A DNA stretch of 64,000 nt from contig JBGAHR010000020.1 of assembly GCA_044226045.1 (NCBI GenBank), positions 8,875 through 72,874 of the forward strand. Direction: 5' to 3'. The notes under the pieces are model-generated. The model was given only the letters and a program-made list of their open reading frames with translations, was not told the origin of the DNA and did no database searches. Positions 48,849 through 57,967 of the stretch are shown here, piece after piece. How positions within the stretch are numbered: position 1 is the first letter of the stretch; each line of letters opens with the position of its first letter. A program made the position numbers and the translations under genes. The DNA is from Endoryza sp044226045. GTDB lineage: Bacteria; Bacteroidota; Bacteroidia; Chitinophagales; Chitinophagaceae.

Positions 48849-50800
48849 GATTGTAAAGTGAATGAGGCATTGCTGGTTACACCCTTAGAAGGTTGAGAAA
48901 CCAGTGAGCCTGGAAATTCAATAATGATTTTTGTGCCAAAAGAACTTTCAATGGTGAATGACCCTCTGAGGTCTTCCGTCAGTCCACGAATCAACTTGAG
49001 GCCGAGAGAGTTTTTCTGAATTTCTTCCCAGTTGTCGGGAAGACCAATTCCATTGTCGCGAATACTTAATTTGAGCTTGTCCGTAATTGTTTTCCGGAGT
49101 TCAATATGTACCTCGCCCTGTTTGTTGTGAGGAAAAGCATATTTGATGGAGTTGGTTATGGCCTCGTTCAGGATCAGGGCAACAGGAATGGCTTTGGAAA
49201 GATCCAGTTGCACATCGTCAACATGGGAGCGGATCCTGATCCTTTGACCGGTATCGAAAGAGTCTTTCAGGTACTCAACCAGTTCAGGAAGATAAACAGA
49301 CATGTCAACGCTTTTCGCATGCTCTACCTGGTAAAGCTTTTGATGAATGAGCGACATCGCATAAACCCGGTGCTGACTGTTTTGAACTGCCTGCAAGGCA
49401 TCATCTTTCAAAGAAGCAGACTGTGTTTCGAGCAGACTCATCACTGTATGCAGATTGTTCTTTACGCGGTGGTGTATTTCACGCAATAGCAATTCCTTCT
49501 CAGTGACCAGTTTTTCAAGCGAGATGTTCTTTTCATTAAGCTGGCTGGCTGTGCGTTGTTTGACACGATAATGATTATAGAGCAAGAGTAAGATGATCAA
49601 CAGCAGACCGGCCCCGGCGATGGTAACGTTTTTAATGATGCGGGCATTGGCCAGTTCCAGTTTATCCCGGTTGGTTATCAGGGCCAATTCCTTTATGCGG
49701 GCATTCGACTTGCTTAATTCATATTCGGTTCGCAGGGATTCGATGTTTTTGCTGATGGATCGGTAATAGAAACTGTCGGCCAGGGCGTGCTCTCTTTCTT
49801 TCATCACAAATGCCTGCTCATAATTTTTAAGCGCCAGGTATAGGGGGATGATTACTTTCAGATAACGCATTTCCTGGTTGTATGCATTTTTAGCCCTGGC
49901 GAGTGCAATCGCCTGTTCCAGGTAGTAAATGGCTTTTTCGGGATTTTCTTTTCCATACGTTTTGGAAATCCCCGACAGGGCCTGAAGCTCTCTAAGATAA
50001 TTGCCGATTTCTCTCGATCGTTTCAGCGCATCTTCCTGGAGACGGAGTGCTTTGGCTTTGAGTCCCTGCCTGGCATATACCGAGGCAAGGTTGTTGATCA
50101 GCGTAATATTTAATCCCTGGTTGGCCGGATCGGTACTCAGTTTTACCCCTTTTTCGAGATAAGAGATCGCTTCCTGGTAACGACCGGTTTCGCGATATAC
50201 CACACCCAGGTGATTGAATATATTGAGACTGGTGCTGGAAAAGGGCAGTTCGTCGTTTAGCTTTTCCGCTTTTTTTAAATAGAGAAGGGCAGATTGATAG
50301 TCTTTTCGATCCAGGTACATCCAGGAAATGCTGTAGTAAGCTTCCATGATGCCACTTTTATCTTTCAGTTGTTCCGAGATGCCCAGTGCTTTAAGAAAAT
50401 ATTTCATAGCGTCGTCGTACCTGCCATTCCGGAGATCTACCACACCGAGACGAATGGATGTCGATGCGATTTTATTGGGTACATTTTTAAGCGTAAAGAT
50501 GTCAAGCGCATTGTTGTATTTTGATCGGGAGCTTTCAAATTCTCCCTGGTTGTCATCTATCAGGCCCATCTGTACAAACATCGATGCGATACCGATGCTG
50601 TCTTTATGGGCGTTGGCCCATTCCATACCTTTTTGTGAAAAGTATACAGCCGAATCAGGCTTGGAATAGCGGTAGAACTTGATCTTTTTTTCAAAAAAAT
50701 CAATGGATGCCTGATCCTTGTTTGTTTGTGTCATGCCTGCGAAGGGAACTGACAGCAAACCCAATAAAAGCAGACTCAGCCTGGTTAATCCGGTATACAT
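48845..50800 (-). CDS. TPR-containing HisKA_2 sensor histidine kinase
   Basis: A 651-residue kinase with a signal peptide (about 1-25), at least five TPR-like helical repeats (about 70-340), one membrane helix (about 393-410), a HisKA_2 motif Glu-Ile-His-His-Arg-Val-Lys-Asn-Asn near residue 445 and a HATPase domain. It is similar to the kinase at 45633-47432 but with clearer TPRs. It overlaps the activator by 4 bases (ATGA). It should sense a periplasmic protein or envelope state through its TPRs. Confidence 0.9.
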   Translation of the reverse strand: MYTGLTRLSLLLLGLLSVPFAGMTQTNKDQASIDFFEKKIKFYRYSKPDSAVYFSQKGMEWANAHKDSIGIASMFVQMGLIDDNQGEFESSRSKYNNALDIFTLKNVPNKIASTSIRLGVVDLRNGRYDDAMKYFLKALGISEQLKDKSGIMEAYYSISWMYLDRKDYQSALLYLKKAEKLNDELPFSSTSLNIFNHLGVVYRETGRYQEAISYLEKGVKLSTDPANQGLNITLINNLASVYARQGLKAKALRLQEDALKRSREIGNYLRELQALSGISKTYGKENPEKAIYYLEQAIALARAKNAYNQEMRYLKVIIPLYLALKNYEQAFVMKEREHALADSFYYRSISKNIESLRTEYELSKSNARIKELALITNRDKLELANARIIKNVTIAGAGLLLIILLLLYNHYRVKQRTASQLNEKNISLEKLVTEKELLLREIHHRVKNNLHTVMSLLETQSASLKDDALQAVQNSQHRVYAMSLIHQKLYQVEHAKSVDMSVYLPELVEYLKDSFDTGQRIRIRSHVDDVQLDLSKAIPVALILNEAITNSIKYAFPHNKQGEVHIELRKTITDKLKLSIRDNGIGLPDNWEEIQKNSLGLKLIRGLTEDLRGSFTIESSFGTKIIIEFPGSLVSQPSKGVTSNASFTLQS

Positions 50801-50902
50801 AACATTGGTTTTACCATGAAAGGCTTGGCAATCGGGGAAAAATTAGGCTTTACAAGAGGCTTGGATATTATATAAATTCAGCTAAAGCTTGTATGAATAA
50901 TG

Positions 50903-52378
50903 CTAACTGTACGCATTGTTTTTCCGGATACCCAGTTTTTTAATCCTGGAGTTCAGGGTTGATACTTTCAGATTCAGCAACTCCGCTGCGCCACCTGGTC
51001 CGTATATTTTTCCGTTGCAATGATGAAGCGCTTTGACGATATGGTCGCGCTCGTTTTCTTCGAGCGTTTTAACGTATAAAGCCTCCGGCGCGCCCGGTTG
51101 CTCCTTCTTTCTGGTAACGGGTATAGGTACATCATCGATGGTTCTGCCGGCTGTTTCCAAAACGGATCGTTCCATGAGATGTTCCAGTTCACGTACATTG
51201 CCAGGCCAGTGATAACTCAACAATCGTTTGATGGCCTTACCCGAAAGGTTTTTCACTTCTTTCCCGGTTTTACGCGAATATTTTTGTGTGAAGTACAAAG
51301 CCAGTGCGGGAATGTCTTCTTTCCTGTTTCTTAATGGGGGAAGCAATATGGGAAATACATTCAACCGGTAAAACAGATCCAGCCTGAACTTTCCCTCTTC
51401 TACCTCCCTGAAAAGATCACGATTGGTGGCAGCTATTAATCTCACATTCACTTTCACTACGGATTTGCCACCGATGCGCTCTATTTCTCTTTCCTGGATA
51501 ACCCGTAACAGTTTTGCCTGGAGATCCAGTGGAAGTTCCCCTATTTCATCAAGAAACAGGGTACCATTGTGAGCCAGTTCAAATTTTCCGATTCGCCGGT
51601 CTGTGGCACCCGTAAAACTTCCCTTTTCATGGCCGAATAATTCACTTTCCATCAGGTGCACCGGCAGGGTGGCACAGTTGATCTTTACGAGCAAATTGTT
51701 TTTTCTGGGAGAATGATTGTGAATGGCGCGGGCTACCAACTCTTTTCCCGTACCTGTCTCTCCCAAAATCAGAATGGTGCTTTCTGTTGCAGCCACCTGC
51801 GATATTTGCTGAAATATTTTTCTTATCTCGAGGCTGTCTCCCACAATTTCATCGTTTCCCAGGCTGTTCATCACTTCGCCCTGCAGCGATAACTTTTCTG
51901 CTTCCAGGTGCTGCCGGTATTGCTGAATTTCTTCTTCATGTTTCTGATGCAGACTTTGTATGTACAGTATTCGTACAATACAGGCGGACAGACTGTTTTG
52001 TAACCTGTTTAACAACTCTTTCAATTCACTTTCATGTATATCCGAAATCTGCTCCGTTCGTTTCACTATTAACTCCGCGTATTTATACTGATCGGAAGAA
52101 AGCGCTATCAGCCAGGAAACGGAATTGTTTTTCGAATGCAAGCCCTCCGCCTTGAAAGCCGGATCCGCATCATTTAATCGAATCAGTTCTTCCCAACGAT
52201 TAAGACCAATATTAAAGAGCGATAGTGTTAACGTAAGAGGACCAGATAACCTTATCAAAAACTCCCTGAGTTCTGCAATGGTGTGGACAGATGCCAGGGC
52301 TTCTATCATCGATAACCAGTCTGCCGGCACGCCGCTATAATTGTCAGACTTCGATATTTCAGGCCCTGTTAATTGCAT
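50903..52378 (-). CDS. Sigma-54 activator with a non-receiver sensor domain
   Basis: A 491-residue regulator without a receiver domain. The N-terminal 145 residues resemble a GAF-like or helical sensor region, followed by a coiled coil (about 143-165). The AAA+ domain has Gly-Glu-Thr-Gly-Thr-Gly-Lys-Glu at 206-213 and the sigma-54 loop GSFTGA at 253-258, and a Fis-type helix-turn-helix lies at about 440-485. Its AAA+ and Fis domains are close to those of the activator at 47433-48848. It lies 102 bases upstream of the TPR kinase gene, in the same direction. Confidence 0.9.
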   Translation of the reverse strand: MQLTGPEISKSDNYSGVPADWLSMIEALASVHTIAELREFLIRLSGPLTLTLSLFNIGLNRWEELIRLNDADPAFKAEGLHSKNNSVSWLIALSSDQYKYAELIVKRTEQISDIHESELKELLNRLQNSLSACIVRILYIQSLHQKHEEEIQQYRQHLEAEKLSLQGEVMNSLGNDEIVGDSLEIRKIFQQISQVAATESTILILGETGTGKELVARAIHNHSPRKNNLLVKINCATLPVHLMESELFGHEKGSFTGATDRRIGKFELAHNGTLFLDEIGELPLDLQAKLLRVIQEREIERIGGKSVVKVNVRLIAATNRDLFREVEEGKFRLDLFYRLNVFPILLPPLRNRKEDIPALALYFTQKYSRKTGKEVKNLSGKAIKRLLSYHWPGNVRELEHLMERSVLETAGRTIDDVPIPVTRKKEQPGAPEALYVKTLEENERDHIVKALHHCNGKIYGPGGAAELLNLKVSTLNSRIKKLGIRKNNAYS

Positions 52379-52477
52379 TGAATAAAGTTAGGTAATCAAA
52401 GTATGGAAAAGTATAGTTAATCTTCACACATTGGCGAAATATCGCTAATAATATCCTGCCCTCTTTTTTATAAACGT

Positions 52478-53467
52478 ATGACTAATAGTCTCTTGCATTT
52501 CTGGCATAAGGATTGGCTTAATAAGGATGTTTCCATCACTAAATGCTTTACTATGATGTCTGCAACTTCCCTGGCCATTCGTTACGACGCCATTCATTAT
52601 CCGGAATCAGGAAATGAGTTAAGCAAAAGATTGAATATTCATATGCTCGACTGGTATAGAATATACGCCGACGACGATGAAAAGCCTTGCAAATCGCAGA
52701 TGTATGAATGGATATGGATAAAGAAAGGGCAGGGAATTGTCTGGCTCGATGAAAGAAAGTCGGAGTTGAAAGCGAATAGCATCTATTGTATTTGCCCCGG
52801 CCAGTATAGAAAGGTCTGGCTCAATGAAGAGGCAGAGGGATATTATATGTCGGTTGCGCCGGAGTTTATTTCACTATCCGATGGATACCGCTATTCGGCA
52901 TTCTTTGCTAAGCAGAACTGGAATATTCGAACACTAACCAGTGTCGCTCCCTGTCATTCGCTCCAGTATGAATTGGAAGTGGTTATTTCCAAGATCAAGT
53001 GGGAACTGCAAAACCAGTTCGAAAAAAAGGTTGAATTGCTGAAGGGATTGCTGAATGTTTTCCTGATTTATTTCACCAGGAACCTGAATGAACAGGAAGA
53101 AGTAAATAATAATACCCGGGAAGCAGAACTGGTGAGTGGGTTCCTGGAACTCGTAAAAAAGCATTTTATCCAAAAGAAGCTGGTCAGCAACTATGCGAGT
53201 GAACTCTTTGTAACGCCCAACTACTTAAACCGGACCGTAAAAAAACTGACAGGTTATACAGCCAGTCATCATATACAACAACAAATCATCACCGAAGCAA
53301 AGAGAAAGGCTCTCTATACATCAACCAGCATGAAAAAGATTGCCTATGACCTCGGTTTCGATAACCTGGCTCATTTCAGCAAGTTTTTCAAAAATAATTG
53401 CGGCATGAGTTTTACCGATTTTAAAAAGGGAATGCTGATGGGAGGGGGGATGCAACATTCCTGCTGA
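52478..53467 (+). CDS. AraC-family transcription regulator
   Basis: A 329-residue regulator. The N-terminal part (about 30-160) is cupin-like (Trp-Ile-Trp-Ile-Lys-Lys-Gly-Gln-Gly-Ile-Val-Trp). The C-terminal AraC DNA-binding domain (about 220-320) has two helix-turn-helix units, Ala-Ser-Glu-Leu-Phe-Val-Thr-Pro-Asn-Tyr-Leu and Ile-Ala-Tyr-Asp-Leu-Gly-Phe-Asp-Asn-Leu-Ala-His-Phe-Ser-Lys-Phe-Phe. It is divergent from the sigma-54 activator at 52378. Its ligand is unknown. Confidence 0.9.
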   Translation: MTNSLLHFWHKDWLNKDVSITKCFTMMSATSLAIRYDAIHYPESGNELSKRLNIHMLDWYRIYADDDEKPCKSQMYEWIWIKKGQGIVWLDERKSELKANSIYCICPGQYRKVWLNEEAEGYYMSVAPEFISLSDGYRYSAFFAKQNWNIRTLTSVAPCHSLQYELEVVISKIKWELQNQFEKKVELLKGLLNVFLIYFTRNLNEQEEVNNNTREAELVSGFLELVKKHFIQKKLVSNYASELFVTPNYLNRTVKKLTGYTASHHIQQQIITEAKRKALYTSTSMKKIAYDLGFDNLAHFSKFFKNNCGMSFTDFKKGMLMGGGMQHSC

Positions 53468-53501
53468 CTGATTGTCTCTATACCTGCATAAAACTCCATT
53501 T

Positions 53502-54377
53502 ATGACTCGTATAGCCGTGTTCACTTTCCTTTTATTATTACTCTCTTTTCAAGAACAGGCCCAGACACCCTCAAAAAGAAGCGATGTTCTGCAGAATATC
53601 GATACCAGTCGACTGGATATGAAAGCCCTGGCAGGGGAGATAGTAGGCGATGAAACCAATAATTTTCAGAAAGCCCGCAAACTGTTGTATTGGCTCAGCA
53701 GCCATTTTGAATGGAAATCGACCGATTACAAAACAAGAACCATTAATGAGATCATCGCGAGAGGCGGCGGAAACTGCTTTTGAGCGATGAAGTTATACAC
53801 AGCTTTTATTCGCCAGATAAATATCAAATACCGCACGGTGGCGGAAATCAACCTGCATGAATACAGTGAAGATCGACAAAGAAACGCCAGTGAAAAAGTG
53901 AAGGAGAAGGGTAACAATTACAGCGTTTTCGGGTTGCAGCACAATGACCACCGCTGGATCGAAGTTTACGATGAAAAATCAGGATCCTGGGAACCGGCAG
54001 ACCCCTCGATGGGAGTTATAGGGACAAACGACTGGTTGAAGGCCAGGATATGGTTTGGAGAAAGGAAGACCATCGACACTGCCATTAGCAACAGCATGAT
54101 TGCGCCTTTTGCCATTTTTATTACCGGGGAAGATAAAATGCCCTATTTGAGCCGAAGCCAATACTATCTCATCGATCAATTCGATGAACTATACAGCGGC
54201 CGCCTCTCAAAACTTCCATCCTGGCCCCAATGGGTACAACTGTTAAAAGAATTGGAAACACCCGCCATGAATGCTTTCTTAGGAAAGGAAAATCTTCACC
54301 GGTATCAGTTGTCGATTAGCAGGCTATCGGAAGTATATCAACAGTTGAAAAAGGAATATGAAGACGGGAACCGGTAG
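53502..54377 (+). pseudogene. Secreted transglutaminase-like protein interrupted by an in-frame TGA
   Basis: One reading frame runs from a signal peptide (ATG at 53502, cleaved near Glu-Gln-Ala-Gln) to 54377 but is broken by TGA at 53781-53783. The first part ends Gly-Gly-Gly-Asn-Cys-Phe, the catalytic Cys motif of transglutaminase-like cysteine proteins. After the stop the same frame continues Ala-Met-Lys-Leu-Tyr-Thr-Ala-Phe and holds the His (Asp-His-Arg-Trp-Ile-Glu-Val-Tyr) and Asp (Ala-Asp-Pro-Ser) of the triad. The stop therefore splits the active site. A nonsense mutation or a base-call error both fit, and no frameshift is needed. The N-terminal product (to 53783) would be 93 residues. 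Confidence 0.75.
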
Positions 54378-54520
54378 CGGGAAACCTGCTTCATGGGGTT
54401 CGCCTTTTTTTTTGGTGATCTAAGGGGACTCACTTAGTACTTATTGCGTTTACGCTTGCGAGTAATTCAGTAATATAAAAATGAATTAAATTGTGAGCTG
54501 TTAAAGACAATTTCCCCAGT

Positions 54521-54868
54521 ATGTTGATCATGGACCTCAGTGTAGATAATATTTACAAAGACCTGCAAGAACTGGCTGACCCCGAGCTCCAGAAAATTCG
54601 ATGGATGCCAGGAGGGTCTTCTTCTTATGAGATGCTGATGACCCGATTGCTTGATGAACATCGCCTGGAAGATTTCATTCAAATGGCAGTGGATAACCTG
54701 ATGATCTCAAAAGATACCGCACGCCAGCTTTCTTACCTGCAATACCTGCTGGACCTCTATCAGGAAAAAGCCAATGATTACGCCATGCTGTTTGATCCGG
54801 TCTGGATCAGCATCACCAGGGAAGCACGCAAGGCGCTCGATAGCTGGAATTTGGATCAAAGCCGTTGA
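54521..54868 (+). CDS. Hypothetical helical protein
   Basis: A protein of about 115 residues (ATG at 54521 or 54530), acidic and predicted to be all helix, without a signal peptide. A Trp-Met-Pro-Gly-Gly-Ser-Ser-Ser-Tyr segment near residue 28 is the only distinctive feature. I do not recognise it. It is preceded by a 143-base gap in which I see no further gene, and is followed by the DUF2750 gene 60 bases on. Confidence 0.5.
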   Translation: MLIMDLSVDNIYKDLQELADPELQKIRWMPGGSSSYEMLMTRLLDEHRLEDFIQMAVDNLMISKDTARQLSYLQYLLDLYQEKANDYAMLFDPVWISITREARKALDSWNLDQSR

Positions 54869-54928
54869 TAAAAGTAATTCCCTTATTTTGTCTGTTCCTT
54901 ACTTTTCAAAATTACAAAGCCCATCCCG

Positions 54929-55306
54929 ATGACAGAAGCTGAAGTGTCCGCCATTGTTCAACTTCCAAAAGAAGAAAAATATCAATACCTCTTACAGCAA
55001 TTGATTGCCCGGAAAGAAGTCTGGATCATTTACGATGATGATGGAATGGTGTTATTTGAATCTGACAAAGAGGAAATTGTCATTCCGGTTTGGCCGCATC
55101 GGGAAGTGGCACAATTGTTTTGTGCTGGTGAATATGCCGATTGCCAGCCGGGAACTGTTGCCCTCGCCGATTTCCGTAAAAATGAACTAACCGAAGCCGT
55201 TGAGCAACAATTCCTGATATCTGTTATGCCTGTACCGGATAGGCCGGCATTATTGGTGGTTCCCGGTCAATTGGAAAAAGACCTCTCCGGGTTGAACGTT
55301 TCCTAA
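54929..55306 (+). CDS. DUF2750-family protein
   Basis: A 125-residue protein. Lys-Tyr-Gln-Tyr-Leu-Leu-Gln-Gln-Leu, Glu-Val-Trp-Ile-Ile-Tyr-Asp-Asp-Asp-Gly, then Val-Ile-Pro-Val-Trp-Pro-His-Arg-Glu-Val-Ala and a C-terminal Phe-Arg-Lys helix match DUF2750 (PF11042). The function is unknown. The Trp-Pro-His motif is the family hallmark. Confidence 0.78.
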   Translation: MTEAEVSAIVQLPKEEKYQYLLQQLIARKEVWIIYDDDGMVLFESDKEEIVIPVWPHREVAQLFCAGEYADCQPGTVALADFRKNELTEAVEQQFLISVMPVPDRPALLVVPGQLEKDLSGLNVS

Positions 55307-55390
55307 AAAGTCAAGTCTTCCGCCATCTTGCATTTGTCAGGGTGGATTTGTATTTTAAGAGGTCAGTCAACCACACTGATCCCCAACCCG

Positions 55391-55966
55391 ATGCCGTTTT
55401 TCCATTCCTTTATCAGAATGTCAGCCCTGCTGGTACTCGCCGTTCCGGTCCTATCCGGTTTGCCTGGCATTCCGGATGGTGAACAGTCGGTTAAAGCGAA
55501 GTCTTTACCCCGATGCGCCAGTAATGCCGTTTGTTCCGAATACCTGACCGACACCACGAGGCTGGTTAATCTCGTCAGGTATGAACAACAATGGATCAAA
55601 CAGGTCTATCCACGAAACCAGTTATACCTGGAGGGCCAGCAATATGAGATTGGTGCAGATATCCGTCCGTTAAAGAAAACCTATCTGAAGGCGATCACTT
55701 TCATGCCGAATACAGTGAATGGATATGAGCTGGTCGCCAAAAACAAGAAGTACCTTTTATTGCAGGGAACGGTGTTGGGAAGTTCGGGTACCGGCGGCAG
55801 CACCAGCCTGGTCATTGTTTTTGATCTGCAGCAAAAATGGGGAACCAAATACAAGGCTTTTGGCATGCTCATTAAAAATTTCCAGATCAAAGAAGTGGGC
55901 GACAGCAACAAAGACGGTATACCCGAGATCAGGATAGGGGAAGAAAGGCGTCCGCTGGTGAATTAA
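55391..55966 (+). CDS. Hypothetical secreted protein
   Basis: 191 residues from the ATG at 55391, which places a signal peptide at the N terminus (cleaved near Gly-Leu-Pro-Gly). The mature protein is beta-rich and contains Gly-Asp-Ser-Asn-Lys-Asp-Gly-Ile-Pro-Glu-Ile near residue 175, which resembles a calcium-binding loop as in FG-GAP or dockerin repeats. The function is not known. It precedes another secreted unknown gene. Confidence 0.6.
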   Translation: MPFFHSFIRMSALLVLAVPVLSGLPGIPDGEQSVKAKSLPRCASNAVCSEYLTDTTRLVNLVRYEQQWIKQVYPRNQLYLEGQQYEIGADIRPLKKTYLKAITFMPNTVNGYELVAKNKKYLLLQGTVLGSSGTGGSTSLVIVFDLQQKWGTKYKAFGMLIKNFQIKEVGDSNKDGIPEIRIGEERRPLVN

Positions 55967-56062
55967 CACTCTGAAACAACAATCATCCGGTTGGTTTGGT
56001 AAGCCTGATTTTGGTATATTAGCGGGTATTCTTTTGTGTTACCCTCCGGAAATTCTTTCATC

Positions 56063-56578
56063 ATGAAGTATTGCCTCTCTCTGTTCCTCGCTTTATTTGC
56101 TTTAACTGGAATGAGCCAGTCCTGGCAAAAAGTAAACCTTGATCGGGGATTGTTCATCAGTTTTCCAGGCAAACCGGTTGTGCGAACCGATGATTTTGGT
56201 GGTAAGAGATGGGAGGTACAATATGATAGTTGCCGGTTTATAGTTTCATTTTTCATCTTCCCGGAGAAAGAGATACCCGAGACACCCCGCCAGATAAATT
56301 ACGCTTTGAAGAAAACGACAGGAAGCCTTGAAGCCCGGAAGGAGAAGAGGTTGCTGTCTGAAAAATTCGGGTCATGGAATGGGATGGAATCCATTGAGGC
56401 CAACATGATGATGCCCGCTCAATCGGGCAACAGGATGGTATTGGCCATGGGTAAATCTTACTTTCAAAGTCCGGTGATGTACACACTGGGCGTTGTAGAT
56501 CTTCATAAAAAACCGGACGCAGGTCGTAAGATCATAAAGACATTTTTTGAGTCTTTTACAAAGTCCAGGACAAAATAA
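56063..56578 (+). CDS. Hypothetical secreted protein
   Basis: 171 residues from the ATG at 56063. The signal peptide is clear (Met-Lys-Tyr-Cys-Leu-Ser-Leu-Phe-Leu-Ala-Leu, cleaved after Gly-Met-Ser-Gln). The mature part begins with a beta-sheet pattern (Lys-Val-Asn-Leu-Asp-Arg-Gly-Leu-Phe-Ile-Ser-Phe-Pro-Gly-Lys-Pro) like that of PsbP-type or DUF domains that start Ser-Phe-Pro-Gly. A role cannot be given. The terminator downstream is shared with the tRNA gene on the other strand. Confidence 0.6.
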   Translation: MKYCLSLFLALFALTGMSQSWQKVNLDRGLFISFPGKPVVRTDDFGGKRWEVQYDSCRFIVSFFIFPEKEIPETPRQINYALKKTTGSLEARKEKRLLSEKFGSWNGMESIEANMMMPAQSGNRMVLAMGKSYFQSPVMYTLGVVDLHKKPDAGRKIIKTFFESFTKSRTK

Positions 56579-56608
56579 AAAACCCCACTCGATTGAGCAG
56601 GGTTTTTT
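56577..56608. terminator. Bidirectional terminator
   Basis: AAAACCC (56579-56585) pairs with GGGTTTT (56600-56606), with CTC/GAG pairing inside and A and T runs on either side. It serves the secreted protein gene on the plus strand and tRNA-Glu on the minus strand. Confidence 0.85.
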
Positions 56609-56611
56609 CTG

Positions 56612-56683
56612 TAGCCCGTACGGGATTCGAACCCGTATCACCACCGTGAAAGGGTGGTGTCCTAGCCCTTAGACGAACGGGCC
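56612..56683 (-). tRNA. tRNA-Glu (anticodon TTC)
   Basis: The 72-base minus-strand sequence folds as a tRNA. The acceptor GGCCCGT pairs with ACGGGCT (one G-T), the anticodon stem is CCACC/GGTGG with loop CTTTCAC, and the T arm carries GGTTCGAATCC. The 3' CCA is not encoded. The terminator at 56577-56608 follows in transcription order. Confidence 0.96.
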
Positions 56684-56842
56684 GTGTTCTTTAAGGGAGC
56701 GCAAAGATAACAGCCGCAACCCTTTCCGCCAAATAGTTTTTCCAAAAAATCACCGGTCTTCGCGCAAATTTTTTGGAGCCCGCTCCTGGCTTGTGTTTTA
56801 TTCCGACCTTTCTGTCTGCCCACTTTCTGTAAAGTCTTCGCT

Positions 56843-57871
56843 ATGCTAAAAAATATCGGCAAATACTTATTGGTCATAGGACTTGGATTATACGCAACGA
56901 CCGGATACGCTCAGTCGCGGCCAGTCAAACCTTCGATCATTTTTGATTCCGATATGGGGCCCGATTACGATGATGTCGGCGCCCTGGCTATGCTGCACAA
57001 CCTGGCCAACAGCGGCGACTGCCAGATCCTGGCTACCGTCGCCAGCGACAATCACCCCAGGGTGGCAGCTGTGTTTCAAGTGCTCAACTCCTATTTCAAC
57101 AGACCCCATCTGCCTATCGGGGTGGTGCGCGGACCAGCCATCAATATTGCTCCCTGGCAAAAATGGGACTCCATATTGGTTTCCCGTTACCCGGCCGGCA
57201 ACTTAACCAACGATCAGGCAGAAGATGCGGTAGCACTCTATCGCAGAATACTGGTGGCGGCGCCGGATCAGTCTGTTACCGTGGTAACAGTAGGATTCCT
57301 GACCAACCTGGCCAATCTGTTAAAGTCAGGCCCGGATAAGCTTTCCAACCTCAGCGGCCTGGAACTGGTCCGAAAAAAAGTAAAACTGCTCGTTTCTATG
57401 GCAGCCTGCTTCAATGCCGAGATGGGTCAGTTTCGCGAGTTCAATGTGAAAATGGATGCAGGCTCCGCCAGCTTTGCTTTTGAAAACTGGCCCGGTCCTG
57501 TCATATTCAGCGGTTTTGAAATAGGAGCCGCTATCTTCACCGGGTTGCCGATCACGCGAAAAAGCGACCTGATGCACTCACCGGTCAAAGATGTATTTTC
57601 CATTTGCATTCCAATGGATCCGAATGATAAGAACGGTCGGATGAGTTGGGACGAAACGGCTGTTTTGGTAGCCGTTAAAGGATATGCCGAATACTTTGAA
57701 GTTGCCGAAGGCCGATATATCGCAAAGGAAGACGGCAGCAATAACTGGAATAACCAGGGCAAGGGACATTACTATTTAAAGAAGATTAAAAACGCCCCTC
57801 TTCTCACTGCCACAATTGATAACCTGATCATTGGTGATCATACAGAATCCCATTCTGATGCTAACAGGTGA
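56843..57871 (+). CDS. Secreted nucleoside hydrolase family protein
   Basis: A 342-residue protein with a signal peptide (cleaved after Gly-Tyr-Ala-Gln) and the calcium/ribose-binding motif Asp35-Ser-Asp37-Met-Gly-Pro-Asp41-Tyr-Asp43-Asp44, the signature of inosine-uridine nucleoside hydrolases (PF01156). The downstream Val-Gly-Phe-Leu-Thr-Asn-Leu-Ala segment is also typical. It should act outside the cytoplasm, on nucleosides or an unidentified ribosyl compound. Confidence 0.88.
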   Translation: MLKNIGKYLLVIGLGLYATTGYAQSRPVKPSIIFDSDMGPDYDDVGALAMLHNLANSGDCQILATVASDNHPRVAAVFQVLNSYFNRPHLPIGVVRGPAINIAPWQKWDSILVSRYPAGNLTNDQAEDAVALYRRILVAAPDQSVTVVTVGFLTNLANLLKSGPDKLSNLSGLELVRKKVKLLVSMAACFNAEMGQFREFNVKMDAGSASFAFENWPGPVIFSGFEIGAAIFTGLPITRKSDLMHSPVKDVFSICIPMDPNDKNGRMSWDETAVLVAVKGYAEYFEVAEGRYIAKEDGSNNWNNQGKGHYYLKKIKNAPLLTATIDNLIIGDHTESHSDANR

Positions 57872-57967
57872 TAGTACCCCGTTAACTAAATAATGGAATC
57901 GAACTTTCATTTATCCCTCTTTCCGTAACTTCGCCACTCATTTTTAACTTTTAAACTGATTTAAAAG

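Noticed and set aside
53781..53783. TGA as selenocysteine or reassigned codon
   Set aside because: Many genes in the window end in TGA, the position is not a conserved Cys/Sec site of the family, and no SECIS-like hairpin is apparent.
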